From Thiotrichaceae bacterium (GTDB taxonomy: Bacteria; Pseudomonadota; Gammaproteobacteria; Beggiatoales; Beggiatoaceae), in the NCBI GenBank assembly GCA_026993485.1, contig JALWSU010000007.1, positions 1 through 32,768 on the forward strand: DNA of 32,768 nt, in the 5' to 3' direction. Positions 1-8,691 of the stretch are shown here, one piece after another. The notes below the pieces were generated by a model. It was not told where the DNA came from. It did not search any database and was given only the letters and a program-made list of their open reading frames with translations. Every line of letters starts with the position of its first letter. Within the stretch, counting starts at the first letter, position 1. Position numbers and translations under genes: made by a program.

Positions 1-20
1 GAAACCTATAATTTAAAGGC

Positions 21-665
21 TTATCTTCTACGACTTTGAAAAGGCCCCCAAGGCATAAATTGCCGCGCTCCATCCATTACTGGTGAAAGCGAGTTTGACA
101 TTTGCTTAACCTTTTGCGTTAGAGAACGTATGCTATACTCCATATAAACTGTTGCTTGTCGCACTTTTCCCATATCTTCTGACATCACAATCATATTATC
201 CGACATTTTATGCAAATCAACTGCAACTACTTGCATATTTCTGGACATTTGTACCATGAGTTTGTTCATGCTAGTGACATTAACAGCCAGTATTTGGACA
301 TTATTAGTTATTTTCTCTATTGAGTTGGTTATTTGTTCTATTGAACTCGTCATTGTTTGCATATTATTTCGCATGTTGCTCATGTCATTAGACATATTAG
401 ACATGGCTTGCTCCATTAAAGAAGCCATATAAAACATATAAGCTGATAGGGCTACAACGAGTAATATCACTGGTACAGCGAGCAATCTTAAAGCATTTAT
501 CTTCTTCTGCTTTATACGATCATGATTTGCCCTATCTTTTTGAATTGTCTCAATTGTGCCATTTAAACGATCAAAAGTTCCCTTCAATGCCACCAATAGC
601 TCTGGCGTGTCTATCTGAGACTTTGTAGGGCTAGATGGATTTTCTGTTTCAATGTTTTCTGTCAT
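21..665 (-). CDS. Single-pass membrane protein with long coiled coil, unknown function
   Basis: Not recognised as a named family. The chosen ATG at 665 gives 214 residues; an upstream in-frame ATG at 737 would add 24 residues that resemble translated leader. The N-terminal ~55 residues are polar, then comes one hydrophobic segment (LLAVPVILLVVALSAYMF), then about 120 residues rich in Met, Asn and Ser in a heptad-like pattern (MSNMSNDMSNMRNN and similar), and a basic tail QSRRR. This suggests one membrane anchor with a long coiled coil, reminiscent of the signalling helices of chemoreceptors but without a recognisable receptor tip. It is transcribed divergently from gspK across a ~115-bp gap. 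The Met-rich repeats may be low-complexity drift. Existence as a gene is likely; its function is open. Confidence 0.7.
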   Translation of the reverse strand: MTENIETENPSSPTKSQIDTPELLVALKGTFDRLNGTIETIQKDRANHDRIKQKKINALRLLAVPVILLVVALSAYMFYMASLMEQAMSNMSNDMSNMRNNMQTMTSSIEQITNSIEKITNNVQILAVNVTSMNKLMVQMSRNMQVVAVDLHKMSDNMIVMSEDMGKVRQATVYMEYSIRSLTQKVKQMSNSLSPVMDGARQFMPWGPFQSRRR

Positions 666-781
666 ATTATGTTTCACTTGAAAGTTATTTAGATGACAAA
701 GATAATAACCAATTTTGGCAAATATGATAATAATCATTATTTATCAAAATCATAATTAAATACCTTTGAGAACTGATAATT

Positions 782-1843
782 ATGCCTTTCCAAAAAATAA
801 ACGGTGCCATTTTAATTATTGTCTTATGGTTTATGGTGATATTAACGATTATGGTGGCGACTTTGGCGACAGAAACTCGTTTATCAGCTCAAGCCGTGTT
901 TTATAACCAAGCCAAATTAGCTAATTGGAATGATACCCTAGCAGCACTAAACGCGGCACAAATGGAATTATTGATTAATCGTATGCCTGATCCTCCAGGA
1001 GATTCTGGAGAAGAACTGAAAAAAGGAGAACAGAGAAATAAAAATTATCGTTTCGATGGACGAGTGCTGAATTTGGCTTATCCAATCCCTGATACAGTGA
1101 GGGTTCGCATTTATGACCATGCTGGCAAAATTAATTTAAAACGCTTATCTAAAAAGCAGATGCGGCAATTATTAGAAAAATTTGTCAATAAAGATATTAC
1201 CAAAGTAGATGCTTTAGAAGATGCTTGGCAAGATTGGATTGATCGTGATGATTTTAGACGCGCTAATGGAGCCGAAAAAGATTATTATGAAACGCTGAAT
1301 CCACCCTATACGCCACGCAATGACCATTTAGAAACAGTAGAAGAACTGTTATTAATTAAGGGATTTGCGAAAATATTTGCAGGGGTGAATATGAATGCAG
1401 CTTTTACTGTTTACGGTACTCATTCTGGCGTTAATCCTAATTTAGCCACCCGTGATGTCTTGCTATTATTGCCTGGACTTGATGAAGAAAGCGTTGATGC
1501 AATTCTGGCGAAACGCGCCGAAACCGAATTTAAGTCTATTACTGATTTTAATGAGATTCTACAACCAGAACAATTAGTAGAACTTAAATCATGGTTTAAC
1601 TTTTCAACTAGCCGTTTTTTTAGTATTGCGATACAAAAAAAAACAGCTAATTTAAAAACGAACGAAAACCCAAACGAAAACCCAAACGAAAACGAAAACG
1701 AAGAAGTTGCCACTAAGCAACGAGCTTATATAGTTACTGTACAACCTAGAGGCTTTAATAAATTTCCTCTGATTTTGAGGGTTGATCCTTATGGAGTTTT
1801 ACCCGAAATGGAGGATAAATCGCCAAAAGGGCCTGAATATTGA
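782..1843 (+). CDS. gspK: Type II secretion minor pseudopilin GspK
   Basis: The 353-residue protein has a type IV pilin-like N-terminus: a short basic leader, Gly8 then AILIIVLWFMVILTIM, as expected for prepilin peptidase cleavage after Gly8. There is no Glu at mature position 5, which is characteristic of GspK. The rest matches the GspK body, including WQDWIDRDD, the N.A conserved stretch GVNPNLATRDVLLLLPGL and a helix-hairpin-helix-like region. GspK caps the pseudopilus tip of the type II secretion system in the periplasm. No other gsp gene is next to it, so it is an orphan here. Near the C-terminus (about residues 295-306) there is a low-complexity NENPNENPNENENEE run, encoded by tandem AAACGAAAACCC-type repeats. 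The start is the first ATG, directly before the leader. Confidence 0.85.
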   Translation: MPFQKINGAILIIVLWFMVILTIMVATLATETRLSAQAVFYNQAKLANWNDTLAALNAAQMELLINRMPDPPGDSGEELKKGEQRNKNYRFDGRVLNLAYPIPDTVRVRIYDHAGKINLKRLSKKQMRQLLEKFVNKDITKVDALEDAWQDWIDRDDFRRANGAEKDYYETLNPPYTPRNDHLETVEELLLIKGFAKIFAGVNMNAAFTVYGTHSGVNPNLATRDVLLLLPGLDEESVDAILAKRAETEFKSITDFNEILQPEQLVELKSWFNFSTSRFFSIAIQKKTANLKTNENPNENPNENENEEVATKQRAYIVTVQPRGFNKFPLILRVDPYGVLPEMEDKSPKGPEY

Positions 1844-1896
1844 TTGTAAAGGGTTAATAATAAAGTTTTTCAGAAATAAAGCAGTTTTTTTATAGT

Positions 1897-1928
1897 TGGA
1901 ATCCAAAGCTTTAGCTTTGGACTTCAAT
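1897..1928. repeat. Palindrome of the CCAAAGCTTTAGCTTTGG family
   Basis: An imperfect inverted repeat centred on CCAAAGCTTTAGCTTTGG lies between the converging gspK and ccmG genes. The same core recurs near 11050, 17884, 19596 and 21937. It would form a stable hairpin on either strand and could terminate both genes. Confidence 0.7.
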
Positions 1929-1932
1929 TGAA

Positions 1933-2457
1933 TCAGCTTTTTTCTAATTTCAAAATCAGTGGTTTCATTTCCTGTTCCCAGATTTGCTCTGTTATTTGCC
2001 CCGTTTGTTTGTAGCGAACTATGCCTTGTTTGTCAATTATAAAGGTTTCTGGTGTGCCTGTTACTCCCCAGTCCATTCCAACTTGCCCCTTTTTGTCAAA
2101 ACCATTGGCAATATATGGATTTCCTGCTTGTCTTAAAACCATCATACCCTCTGAGCGTGTATCTTTGTAACTTAGTCCATAAATGTTGTAACCTTGTCTC
2201 TTAATTTCCATCAACAGAGGATGTTCGTAACGACAGGTAGCACACCAAGATGCCCAGACGTTGAATAGACTTACTTTTCCCAGAAAATCTTTGTTGCTTA
2301 AGGTTTTATTTGGGTCTTCAAGTTGTGGTAAGTTGAAACTTGGTGCTGGTTTGTCAATGCGTGTGGAACCTATATCACGCGGATTTAAACCTAATCCTAT
2401 ATATAAGAAAACGCCTAAAATGGTTACTATAATTAAGGGAAGTGAATAGCGTAACAT
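1933..2457 (-). CDS. ccmG: Thiol:disulfide interchange protein CcmG/DsbE
   Basis: A 174-residue thioredoxin-fold protein with an N-terminal signal anchor (about residues 5-23) that places the domain in the periplasm. The active site is WCATC (Cys72 and Cys75), and the cis-proline loop is GVTGTPETF (Pro136). In this family the protein keeps apocytochrome c haem-binding cysteines reduced. Typical CcmG has WCPTC or WCVTC, so Ala between the cysteines is a mild variant. It is the last gene of the ccmD-ccmE-ccmF-ccmG run on the minus strand, separated from ccmF by 70 bp that hold a palindromic repeat. No ccmH follows: the next gene is the convergent gspK. Confidence 0.9.
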   Translation of the reverse strand: MLRYSLPLIIVTILGVFLYIGLGLNPRDIGSTRIDKPAPSFNLPQLEDPNKTLSNKDFLGKVSLFNVWASWCATCRYEHPLLMEIKRQGYNIYGLSYKDTRSEGMMVLRQAGNPYIANGFDKKGQVGMDWGVTGTPETFIIDKQGIVRYKQTGQITEQIWEQEMKPLILKLEKS

Positions 2458-2490
2458 GATTGTTGTTGTTTCCTAATTGTTGGTGATCAA

Positions 2491-2523
2491 AAACCTCCGA
2501 GGTTTTCAAAACCTCGGAGGTTT
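2491..2523. repeat. Palindromic AAACCTCCGAGGTTTT repeat
   Basis: AAACCTCCGAGGTTTT is followed by its near complement, AAAACCTCGGAGGTTT, making a strong hairpin between ccmF and ccmG. Related copies with a changed central triplet lie at 5183, 15502 and 19716. It may attenuate or terminate transcription within the ccm operon. Confidence 0.8.
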
Positions 2524-2527
2524 AAAC

Positions 2528-4471
2528 TCAAGGAGAATTTAAAGTTTTACGACGATAGCGTTTGTCAAGCAGGGCTAAAATGCCGCCGAATATCATGAAT
2601 AATCCTCCAAACCATATCCAGCGGATAAAGGGTTTGTAGTAAATACGGACACTCCATGCACCACCATCTAAGCGTTCGCCTAAAGCTATATAAATGTCAC
2701 GGGTGAAGCCCCAGTCGATTGCTGCTTCTGTCATCGGCATTTGTTGGACTCGATAAGCGCGTTTTTCTGGATGTAATACGGCTATTTGTTTGCCATTTTT
2801 TAATACTTTAAAGAGACATTGATAAGCATCATAATTTGGGCCGCTAATAGTCTGAGTTCCTTCAAAAATTAAGGAATATTCACCTAATATGAAAGGTTTT
2901 TGCGGTTCAATACGCACGTCTTTTTCAATACTAAAGGCATTTGATAAGGTGACACCTACAACAAATACGGCGACTCCAATATGAGCAAATGTCATTCCAT
3001 AGAAACTACGTGGTAGGCTGCTTATTCCTTTCCAGCCGCCGCCGCGTTGTTTGCCCTTTTCGCGGACATTTTGGAGACTAGTTAAAATAATCCAAGTTGC
3101 GGCTGCAATTCCGGGAAATACAATTAAACCAGCTTTACCCATTACTAAGTAAGGTAGTAGCAAACCTAGTGCAATACTGATTATGAATGTATAAATTAAT
3201 TTTCCAAATAAGCTTTTAGCATTTTCGCTTTTCCAGCGTGTTAGTGGCCCAATGCCAAGTAAAAACATCAGTGGTGCCATTATCCAGAAAAAGACTACTG
3301 AAAAATATGGAGGACCTACGGAAATTTTACCCATGCCCAAGGCATCTAAAAATAGTGGATATAATGTGCCTAGTAATACGCCTGCACAAGCTACTACTAA
3401 TAGGATATTATTCACTAATAATAAGGATTCGCGTGATAAGCCATCAAAATGCCCTCCTTGTCCAACACTCGGCGCACGCCAAGCATATAGTAGTAAAGAA
3501 ATACCAACTACAAGACCTAAAAAGACTAGAATAAAAATTCCTCGTGCTGGATCAGTTGCAAAAGCATGAACTGATGTTAATACGCCTGAACGTACTAAAA
3601 AAGTTCCTAGTAAACTGAGTGAAAATGCGATGATTGCTAATAACACTGTCCAGTTTTTAAAGGCGCTGCGTTTTTCTGTTACTGCTAGGGAGTGAATTAG
3701 GGCAGTTCCTACTAGCCAAGGCATAAATGAGGCATTTTCTACTGGATCCCAAAACCACCAACCGCCCCAGCCGAGTTCATAATATGCCCACCAACTGCCT
3801 AAAACTATGCCAAAGGTTAAAAATATCCATGCGACTAGTGTCCACGGACGCGACCATTTCGCCCAAGCACTATCAAGGGTTCCACCTAGTAATGCTGCTA
3901 TGGCAAAACTAAATGCTATTGAAAATCCTACATATCCCATATATAACATAGGCGGGTGAATTACTAAACCCGGATCCTGTAATAAGGGATTTAAATCACG
4001 TCCATCAATTGGTGCTGGAAAAAGACGCTCAAATGGATTTGAAGTTAATAGCATAAACAATAAAAAGCCGATGCTAATAAAACCCATTACTGCAATTACT
4101 CTGGTTGCCATTTTTTGTGGCAAGCTACGACTAAAAATAACAACAGCTACTGTCCAAAAGTTTAATAATAGAGTCCACAATAATAAAGAACCTTCATGCC
4201 CTCCCCAAACGCTAACTGTGCGATAAATTAAAGGTAAGGCACTATTAGAATTAGATGCTACATAACGAACCGAAAAGTCGTTAGAAATAAAGGCATAAGT
4301 TAAACAAGCAAAGGCGATAATTAAAAAAAACAGTTGTCCAACTGCCGCTGGACGTGCTACGCCCATCCAGTTCGGAATACTCCGTGCCGCACCTATTAGC
4401 GGAAAAATCGTTTGTACTAAAGCTAAGCACAATGCCAAAATTAAAGCAAAATGACCAATCTCAGGAATCAT
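2528..4471 (-). CDS. ccmF: Cytochrome c maturation haem lyase subunit CcmF
   Basis: A 647-residue polytopic inner-membrane protein of the expected family length. It carries the CcmF signatures WGGHEGSLLLW near residue 90 and the tryptophan-rich WWD domain GWGGWWFWDPVENASFMPW near residues 235-250, which binds haem facing the periplasm, plus many transmembrane helices and a periplasmic C-terminal region with a last helix. With CcmH and CcmG it attaches haem from holo-CcmE to apocytochrome c. It starts 21 bp after the ccmE stop, consistent with one transcript. A c-type cytochrome pathway fits a respiratory sulfur oxidiser. Confidence 0.96.
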   Translation of the reverse strand: MIPEIGHFALILALCLALVQTIFPLIGAARSIPNWMGVARPAAVGQLFFLIIAFACLTYAFISNDFSVRYVASNSNSALPLIYRTVSVWGGHEGSLLLWTLLLNFWTVAVVIFSRSLPQKMATRVIAVMGFISIGFLLFMLLTSNPFERLFPAPIDGRDLNPLLQDPGLVIHPPMLYMGYVGFSIAFSFAIAALLGGTLDSAWAKWSRPWTLVAWIFLTFGIVLGSWWAYYELGWGGWWFWDPVENASFMPWLVGTALIHSLAVTEKRSAFKNWTVLLAIIAFSLSLLGTFLVRSGVLTSVHAFATDPARGIFILVFLGLVVGISLLLYAWRAPSVGQGGHFDGLSRESLLLVNNILLVVACAGVLLGTLYPLFLDALGMGKISVGPPYFSVVFFWIMAPLMFLLGIGPLTRWKSENAKSLFGKLIYTFIISIALGLLLPYLVMGKAGLIVFPGIAAATWIILTSLQNVREKGKQRGGGWKGISSLPRSFYGMTFAHIGVAVFVVGVTLSNAFSIEKDVRIEPQKPFILGEYSLIFEGTQTISGPNYDAYQCLFKVLKNGKQIAVLHPEKRAYRVQQMPMTEAAIDWGFTRDIYIALGERLDGGAWSVRIYYKPFIRWIWFGGLFMIFGGILALLDKRYRRKTLNSP

Positions 4472-4492
4472 ATTTAGTTATTTATCAATGAG

Positions 4493-4960
4493 TTATTTAA
4501 TAGTTTTCTCAGTAGACTCTTTGTGAGCTTCTGCCGTTTTCAAAGCATCTGCCACTTCAGGTGGCATATAATTTTCATCGTGCTTTGCTAATACTTCATC
4601 TGCTAAAAATGAATTATCAGGCTGCATTCGCCCAATTGCGACAATCCCTTGCCCTTCACGAAATAAGTCTGGCAATATCCCTGTATATTGCACAGGAATT
4701 GTATGGGCATAGTCAGTGACATCGAACTTAATCAATAAGCTATCTTTAGCCCGTATCACACTGCCTTTTTTTACCATTCCACCAATACGAATTACCCTAT
4801 TTGTAGGAGCTTCGCCCGAAGCTACTTGAGTTGGACTAAAAAAATACAACATATTTTCACTAAAAGCAGTTATAGCTAAAGTGACTGCAATACCAATACC
4901 AACAAGCATCAATAAAATAATACTTAGACGCTTTTTATGGTTTTTATTAAACCTTATCAC
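4493..4960 (-). CDS. ccmE: Cytochrome c maturation haem chaperone CcmE
   Basis: The start is chosen as GTG at 4960, preceded by GGAG at 8 nt, giving a 155-residue protein; extending upstream to an ATG at 5047 would only add translated ccmD sequence in another frame. The N-terminus is basic (VIRFNKNHKKRL), followed by a membrane anchor (about residues 12-32) and a periplasmic beta-barrel domain. The conserved VLAKHDENYMPPEV motif holds the covalent haem-binding His127 and nearby Tyr131. CcmE carries haem from CcmC to CcmF. Its first codons overlap the 3' end of ccmD, as is common in ccm operons and consistent with coupled translation. Confidence 0.94.
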   Translation of the reverse strand: MIRFNKNHKKRLSIILLMLVGIGIAVTLAITAFSENMLYFFSPTQVASGEAPTNRVIRIGGMVKKGSVIRAKDSLLIKFDVTDYAHTIPVQYTGILPDLFREGQGIVAIGRMQPDNSFLADEVLAKHDENYMPPEVADALKTAEAHKESTEKTIK

Positions 4961-5123
4961 GATGTTTTCTCCGTAATTTTCGACTAATAGTACGCAACAG
5001 CATTTTTTCTTGTTGCAAAGGCATAATGAAATTTGCCAATAATACAATAAAGGCTAAGCCATAACTTGTCCAAATGTAAAAGCCATAGCCGCCCATGTGA
5101 AAAAATTCATTTATACTACTCAT
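4947..5123 (-). CDS. ccmD: Haem exporter protein D (CcmD)
   Basis: A 58-residue ORF starting at ATG 5123. The protein begins MSSINEFFHMGGYGFYIW, continues with one transmembrane helix (SYGLAFIVLLANFIM) and ends in a basic tail (RKLRRKHRDKV). The MGGYGFYIW...YG pattern at the membrane entry and the small size are typical of CcmD, which helps release holo-CcmE from the CcmABC complex. It overlaps the start of ccmE by 14 bp. No ccmA, ccmB or ccmC lies upstream; the region beyond 5123 is non-coding and then holds a divergent MCE gene, so those genes must be elsewhere. Confidence 0.9.
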   Translation of the reverse strand: MSSINEFFHMGGYGFYIWTSYGLAFIVLLANFIMPLQQEKMLLRTISRKLRRKHRDKV

Positions 5124-5182
5124 TATTAGGGGGGGTCCTATTGTTAAGTTTTTAGTCTGAACTGTGATTTTAAAGTTAAGCC

Positions 5183-5211
5183 AAACCTGCCAGGTTTTTA
5201 AAACCGGTTTT
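5183..5211. repeat. Degenerate AAACCTGCCAGGTTT repeat
   Basis: AAACCTGCCAGGTTT is followed by a decayed second arm (AAAACCGGTTTT). It is a partial copy of the palindrome family seen at 2491, 15502 and 19716, and lies in the divergent gap between ccmD and the MCE gene. Confidence 0.6.
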
Positions 5212-5364
5212 TACTCTAGTTCCCATGCTGGAGCGAGTGCAAATCAAAGTTTATCATTTAATCACATAAATCCAAGTTCAGACATTTATTTTCTAACTAA
5301 TGTTATATAGTAACAATAATTTGATAAACTATCTTTTTTTTAATCCACAAGACAAAAAATAGTT

Positions 5365-6444
5365 ATGGAAAGTAAAGTAAACTACGCCCTCATTGGGCTA
5401 TTTATAATTATATTAGCTATTGCCTTAGTAGCTTTAATATTATGGTTAAGTGTAGCTGGAAACAATAAACATTATCGAACTTATCAAGTCTATATACAAG
5501 AATCGGTTTCTGGATTAAAACCTAAGGCATCAGTTAAATATCGTGGGGTTGAAGTGGGTTATGTCCGAGATATAGCCTTAATGCCTAATCGTCCTAATGA
5601 GGTACGAGTATTATTAGATATAGAGCAAAATGTACCAATTAAACAAGATAGCTTAGCTATCTTATCTATTCAAGGATTAACTGGATTAGCCCATGTAGAA
5701 TTAACTGGCGGTAGCCGCAATAGCTTAGCACCGGTACGGGAAATAGGACAAGACTATCCAGAAATTAAAAGTGGCCCCTCATTATTAGTACGTTTAGATA
5801 CTGCTATTTCTGGATTATTGAAAAATCTCAATAATATTTCAGGTTCAGCCAATACCTTATTAAGTAATATTAATCCTAAAATTGGTAACAACATCTTGGC
5901 TAATGTTAGCAACCTGTCTCAGGCACTAAATGTCTTGTTATCCCCACAAAATACTAGAGCAGTAACTAATATACTACAAAATATTGAGCTGGTGACTACT
6001 ACTGTGGCTGCGCGTACTAAAAATATTGATCAGGGGCTAGACAATTTTGCAGAGGCAACAAACAATATGAATAAAATCAGTGGCAAATTTATTTCTCTAA
6101 TTGAACAATTGGAAAATAGTATTGTATCTATTGAAGAGAGTTCTAGGGCTTTTGCACGCATTGCTAATGCTATTGAAAAAACTAGCAACGCTTTTACCAA
6201 AACAATGGAGAAAGTTAATAAAACTGTTGTAGCAGCAGAGGATACAACTAAAGCGATTGGCAAAACCGCAAAAGATATTAGTATTGCGGTTAATGAAAGT
6301 CACCAAGATATGAACTATTTTACTCGCCAAGCCTTACCAGAAGTTACAAATTCTTTGCGTGAATTACGAATTTTATTAAAGAGTTTACGTAATTTTTCCC
6401 AAGACTTAGAGCGTAAACCTAATATGCTTTTATTTGGTAAATGA
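5365..6444 (+). CDS. MCE-domain lipid transport protein, MlaD-like
   Basis: A 359-residue protein with one N-terminal transmembrane helix (about residues 8-30) and an MCE domain (about residues 37-115) including YIQESVSGLKPKASVKYRGV and EVGYVRDI, which match the MlaD/MCE core. A long helical, coiled-coil C-terminal region follows (about residues 140-345; Asn-, Thr- and Lys-rich repeats). MCE proteins form periplasmic rings or tubes that pass phospholipids between membranes, energised by an MlaE/MlaF-type ABC transporter. The likely partners are the permease and ATPase at 19967-21890, about 13.5 kb away, so the system appears split, unless another mla operon exists. It is longer than E. coli MlaD (about 183 residues), mainly because of the helical tail. 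Confidence 0.85.
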   Translation: MESKVNYALIGLFIIILAIALVALILWLSVAGNNKHYRTYQVYIQESVSGLKPKASVKYRGVEVGYVRDIALMPNRPNEVRVLLDIEQNVPIKQDSLAILSIQGLTGLAHVELTGGSRNSLAPVREIGQDYPEIKSGPSLLVRLDTAISGLLKNLNNISGSANTLLSNINPKIGNNILANVSNLSQALNVLLSPQNTRAVTNILQNIELVTTTVAARTKNIDQGLDNFAEATNNMNKISGKFISLIEQLENSIVSIEESSRAFARIANAIEKTSNAFTKTMEKVNKTVVAAEDTTKAIGKTAKDISIAVNESHQDMNYFTRQALPEVTNSLRELRILLKSLRNFSQDLERKPNMLLFGK

Positions 6445-6661
6445 TGAACTGATGTTACGTACCTAGCTTCAATTCGCCTAGGGAGGGCTACTAGGGCTAA
6501 AGTCCTAGACTAAAAGCTAAAGTTGGTTAAAGCCGATTGTTTACCTAGTCTAAAGGCTAGATTGGTAAAATGCTAGTCAGCTTTAGCTTTTAATGTCCCA
6601 AATATTGGGATAGGATAATTTGATTATTAACGCAAGTAGGGGTAATTGGCTCCCCCTACTA

Positions 6662-6796
6662 TTTAAGTACCGTGCAAGAATAAAGTGAGATTTTAACTAG
6701 GCTTACTTCGTTTGGAGTTCAAGGTTACCTTGAACAAATATCGCTTGTGCAAGGTAACACTCCAAATTTTAACAAATACATGAATTGGTACTTAAA
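6662..6796. mobile_element. Small MITE-like hairpin element between MCE gene and rppH
   Basis: Terminal inverted repeats TTTAAGTACC (6662-6671) and GGTACTTAAA (6787-6796) enclose a second hairpin: TTTGGAGT plus GGTTACCTTG, which pair with CAAGGTAAC plus ACTCCAAA. CTA flanks both ends, a possible 3-bp duplication, but the right CTA is also the rppH stop codon. The rest of the 352-bp gap (6445-6661) has no gene, only repeats of CTAGTCTAAAGGCTAGA type and a copy of GATGTTACG. Confidence 0.55.
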
Positions 6797-7348
6797 CTAT
6801 ACAGCTTCAGCTAATTTATATGTAAGCTTACGTTTACGTTGGATTGTTTTAGAATGATGTGGAACTAGGTGATACAACTCATTAAGTGCTTGTTTATAAA
6901 CATTCTTTTTAAAATACACAATTTCTTTTGCAGGTTGCCAATAATCAACCCATTGCCATTCATCAAATTCAGGCTGATCAAAGGCATCAAAACGAATCGC
7001 ACTTTCATCAGCTAAAAGTCGTAACATATACCAAACTTGTTTTTGCCCTATACACAAAGGTCTTTGATAATGGCGAATTAAATGGGGTGGTAAACGATAA
7101 CGTAACCAACCACGAGTAGTTCCTAATATTTCTACTTGTTTCGCATTTAAACCTATTTCTTCATATAGCTCACGATACATAGCTCGTTTTGGCGTTTCAT
7201 GTGCTTTAATTCCACCTTGTGGAAATTGCCAAGCTTTTTGTTTCAGGCGTTTTGCCCATAATAGTTGTCCAGCATCATTTGCCAAAATGATACCAACATT
7301 CATTCTGTAACCATCCGTATCAATCATAGGATTAGTCCTCAAATTCAA
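6797..7348 (-). CDS. rppH: RNA pyrophosphohydrolase RppH (Nudix)
   Basis: A 183-residue Nudix hydrolase with the full Nudix box at residues 45-67 (pattern GX5EX7REUXEEXGU; core RELYEEIGL). It opens with [17 protein letters not shown] and later has the RppH-typical WRFPQGG-like segment [13 protein letters not shown]. RppH removes pyrophosphate from the 5' triphosphate end of mRNA and so starts 5'-end-dependent decay. The length is close to E. coli RppH (176). ATG at 7348 is one possible start; the in-frame Met at residue 8 (MIDTDGYR) is the usual RppH start and equally plausible. No operon partner: it is flanked by intergenic repeats. Confidence 0.93.
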   Translation of the reverse strand: MNLRTNPMIDTDGYRMNVGIILANDAGQLLWAKRLKQKAWQFPQGGIKAHETPKRAMYRELYEEIGLNAKQVEILGTTRGWLRYRLPPHLIRHYQRPLCIGQKQVWYMLRLLADESAIRFDAFDQPEFDEWQWVDYWQPAKEIVYFKKNVYKQALNELYHLVPHHSKTIQRKRKLTYKLAEAV

Positions 7349-7944
7349 TAAGGTATTTGTTAAATGTCATTAACATTAAGTTAAGCTTATGTTACCTGAT
7401 TATATAAATAATACAAGCATTATAAAAAAAATAAAATAATAATCAAATATATATATTAGTTTATAGCATATTTTTGATGATTGAGGACTATTTGTAGCTA
7501 CATTTAAATAAATAGGCAAGCTAGTTAATCACGCAGTGTACGCAAAATGTAATATAAAACTTAAGTAAAACAATGAATAAGCATTAGAAATCCATTGAAT
7601 CAACTTGAATTACTAAGTGAATTCTTTAAAATAAATAACTTATATATAACAAATACTTAAGTAGTTAAGAAGCTATTTCAAGCATTTTAATTATCATATG
7701 CAACAAAGTAACATTTTATGACAACATATGATGTTTTATAACCACAATGTTGTATATATGTTGGTATCTAAAACTGTTAATCAAACAAACAAATGAAATA
7801 ATTATTATGAAATAATAAATTACAGAGATTTTTTAGAAAATACTTGATGTGTGTTTTTTACAACAGGGCTGGTTGAGGATTATTAGTTGGCTGGAGGCTA
7901 CTTTCGCTGTAAGCCTTAAACTAAAAAGCTTAAGGCTGATTTTA
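7349..7944. other. 596-bp AT-rich gap without a gene
   Basis: I see no ORF, RNA gene or clear element here. CATATG-containing inverted segments occur around 7690-7765 (CATATGCAAC ... GACAACATATG ... GTTGTATATATG), which might be a regulator-binding region, but nothing is diagnostic. At 7912-7937 an 8-bp perfect inverted repeat (AGCCTTAA / TTAAGGCT) lies just past the stop of the minus-strand gene at 7945, and could end its transcript, although it lacks a T tract. Confidence 0.5.
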
Positions 7945-8454
7945 TTAGCTAGTCATTTTGGCTGAAACAATTCCAATATCGGCTTCAGGATGTGTCTTTT
8001 TAATCAATTTCGTAATTTCATCAACCTGCTGGGTTGCTATATTTAATACTAATAAAATTGATCCCTTTAAAATGGCATCTTGAAACTTTTCTAATTCATG
8101 GTTGGGAATATCACGGGCAATCAAGCCAGAAAGCAGCGTACCAAAACTAGCACCCACAAGGGTTGTGGCAAAAATAACCGCACCGCCTCCAAGAATTACA
8201 CCGGCAGGAGGAAAAACAATAGCTAATAATCCTGCCAACATACCAGCAACACCTCCTACTCCGGCACCGATTTCTACTCCGTGAACAAATTCGGTTTTTT
8301 CTAATTCTGAAGCCTTATTTAAACCTTCGAGTGGAATATCATCGCGTGCTATAACATGAATTTCACTTTCTTTTATACTGACATTTTGCAGGTCATTGAC
8401 CAATTTTTTACAATGTGCCACATCAGGTAACAAAAAATAAAGCTTTCTACGCAT
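7945..8454 (-). CDS. Glycine-zipper membrane protein, DUF1269-like
   Basis: The start is ATG 8454, fixed by a strong GAGGAGG site 5 nt upstream; the open frame further upstream is discarded. The 169-residue protein begins MRRKLYFLLPDVAHCKKLVNDL, followed by a cytosolic alpha/beta segment, then a hydrophobic Gly-rich stretch (about residues 72-128) with GxxxG repeats such as GVEIGAGVGGVAGMLAG and a second helix pair, and a C-terminal segment with a terminal alpha/beta motif. This layout resembles small stress-associated membrane proteins of the DUF1269 type. It is divergent from maeB. The function is unknown, and the family assignment is from pattern only. Confidence 0.75.
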   Translation of the reverse strand: MRRKLYFLLPDVAHCKKLVNDLQNVSIKESEIHVIARDDIPLEGLNKASELEKTEFVHGVEIGAGVGGVAGMLAGLLAIVFPPAGVILGGGAVIFATTLVGASFGTLLSGLIARDIPNHELEKFQDAILKGSILLVLNIATQQVDEITKLIKKTHPEADIGIVSAKMTS

Positions 8455-8691
8455 AGCTGCCTCCTCTAAAAATGGCATTAAACAAACTATTATGGTAGTT
8501 TTATAAACCATAATAGCAGTCTTGCCATCATAGACATCTATTATCAGCTAAGCAACTTTTAATATTGTATAATTACGAAAAATCACTGATAAACAGTAAG
8601 TTAATTATTATTTTATTTGATAATAAAAACAATAATTTAAATTAAACACAAACCTTTTATTTCATATAGTAAAACACCAAAGGGTGAACTC

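Noticed and set aside
3238-3569. Plus-strand open frames opposite ccmF (and similar shadows opposite maeB, the MCE gene, rppH and the YeiH-type gene)
   Set aside because: They overlap well-supported genes on the other strand or frame and show no protein signature.
4961-5047. Long N-terminal extension of CcmE
   Set aside because: This stretch is the ccmD coding region in another frame; a GTG with GGAG gives the normal CcmE N-terminus.
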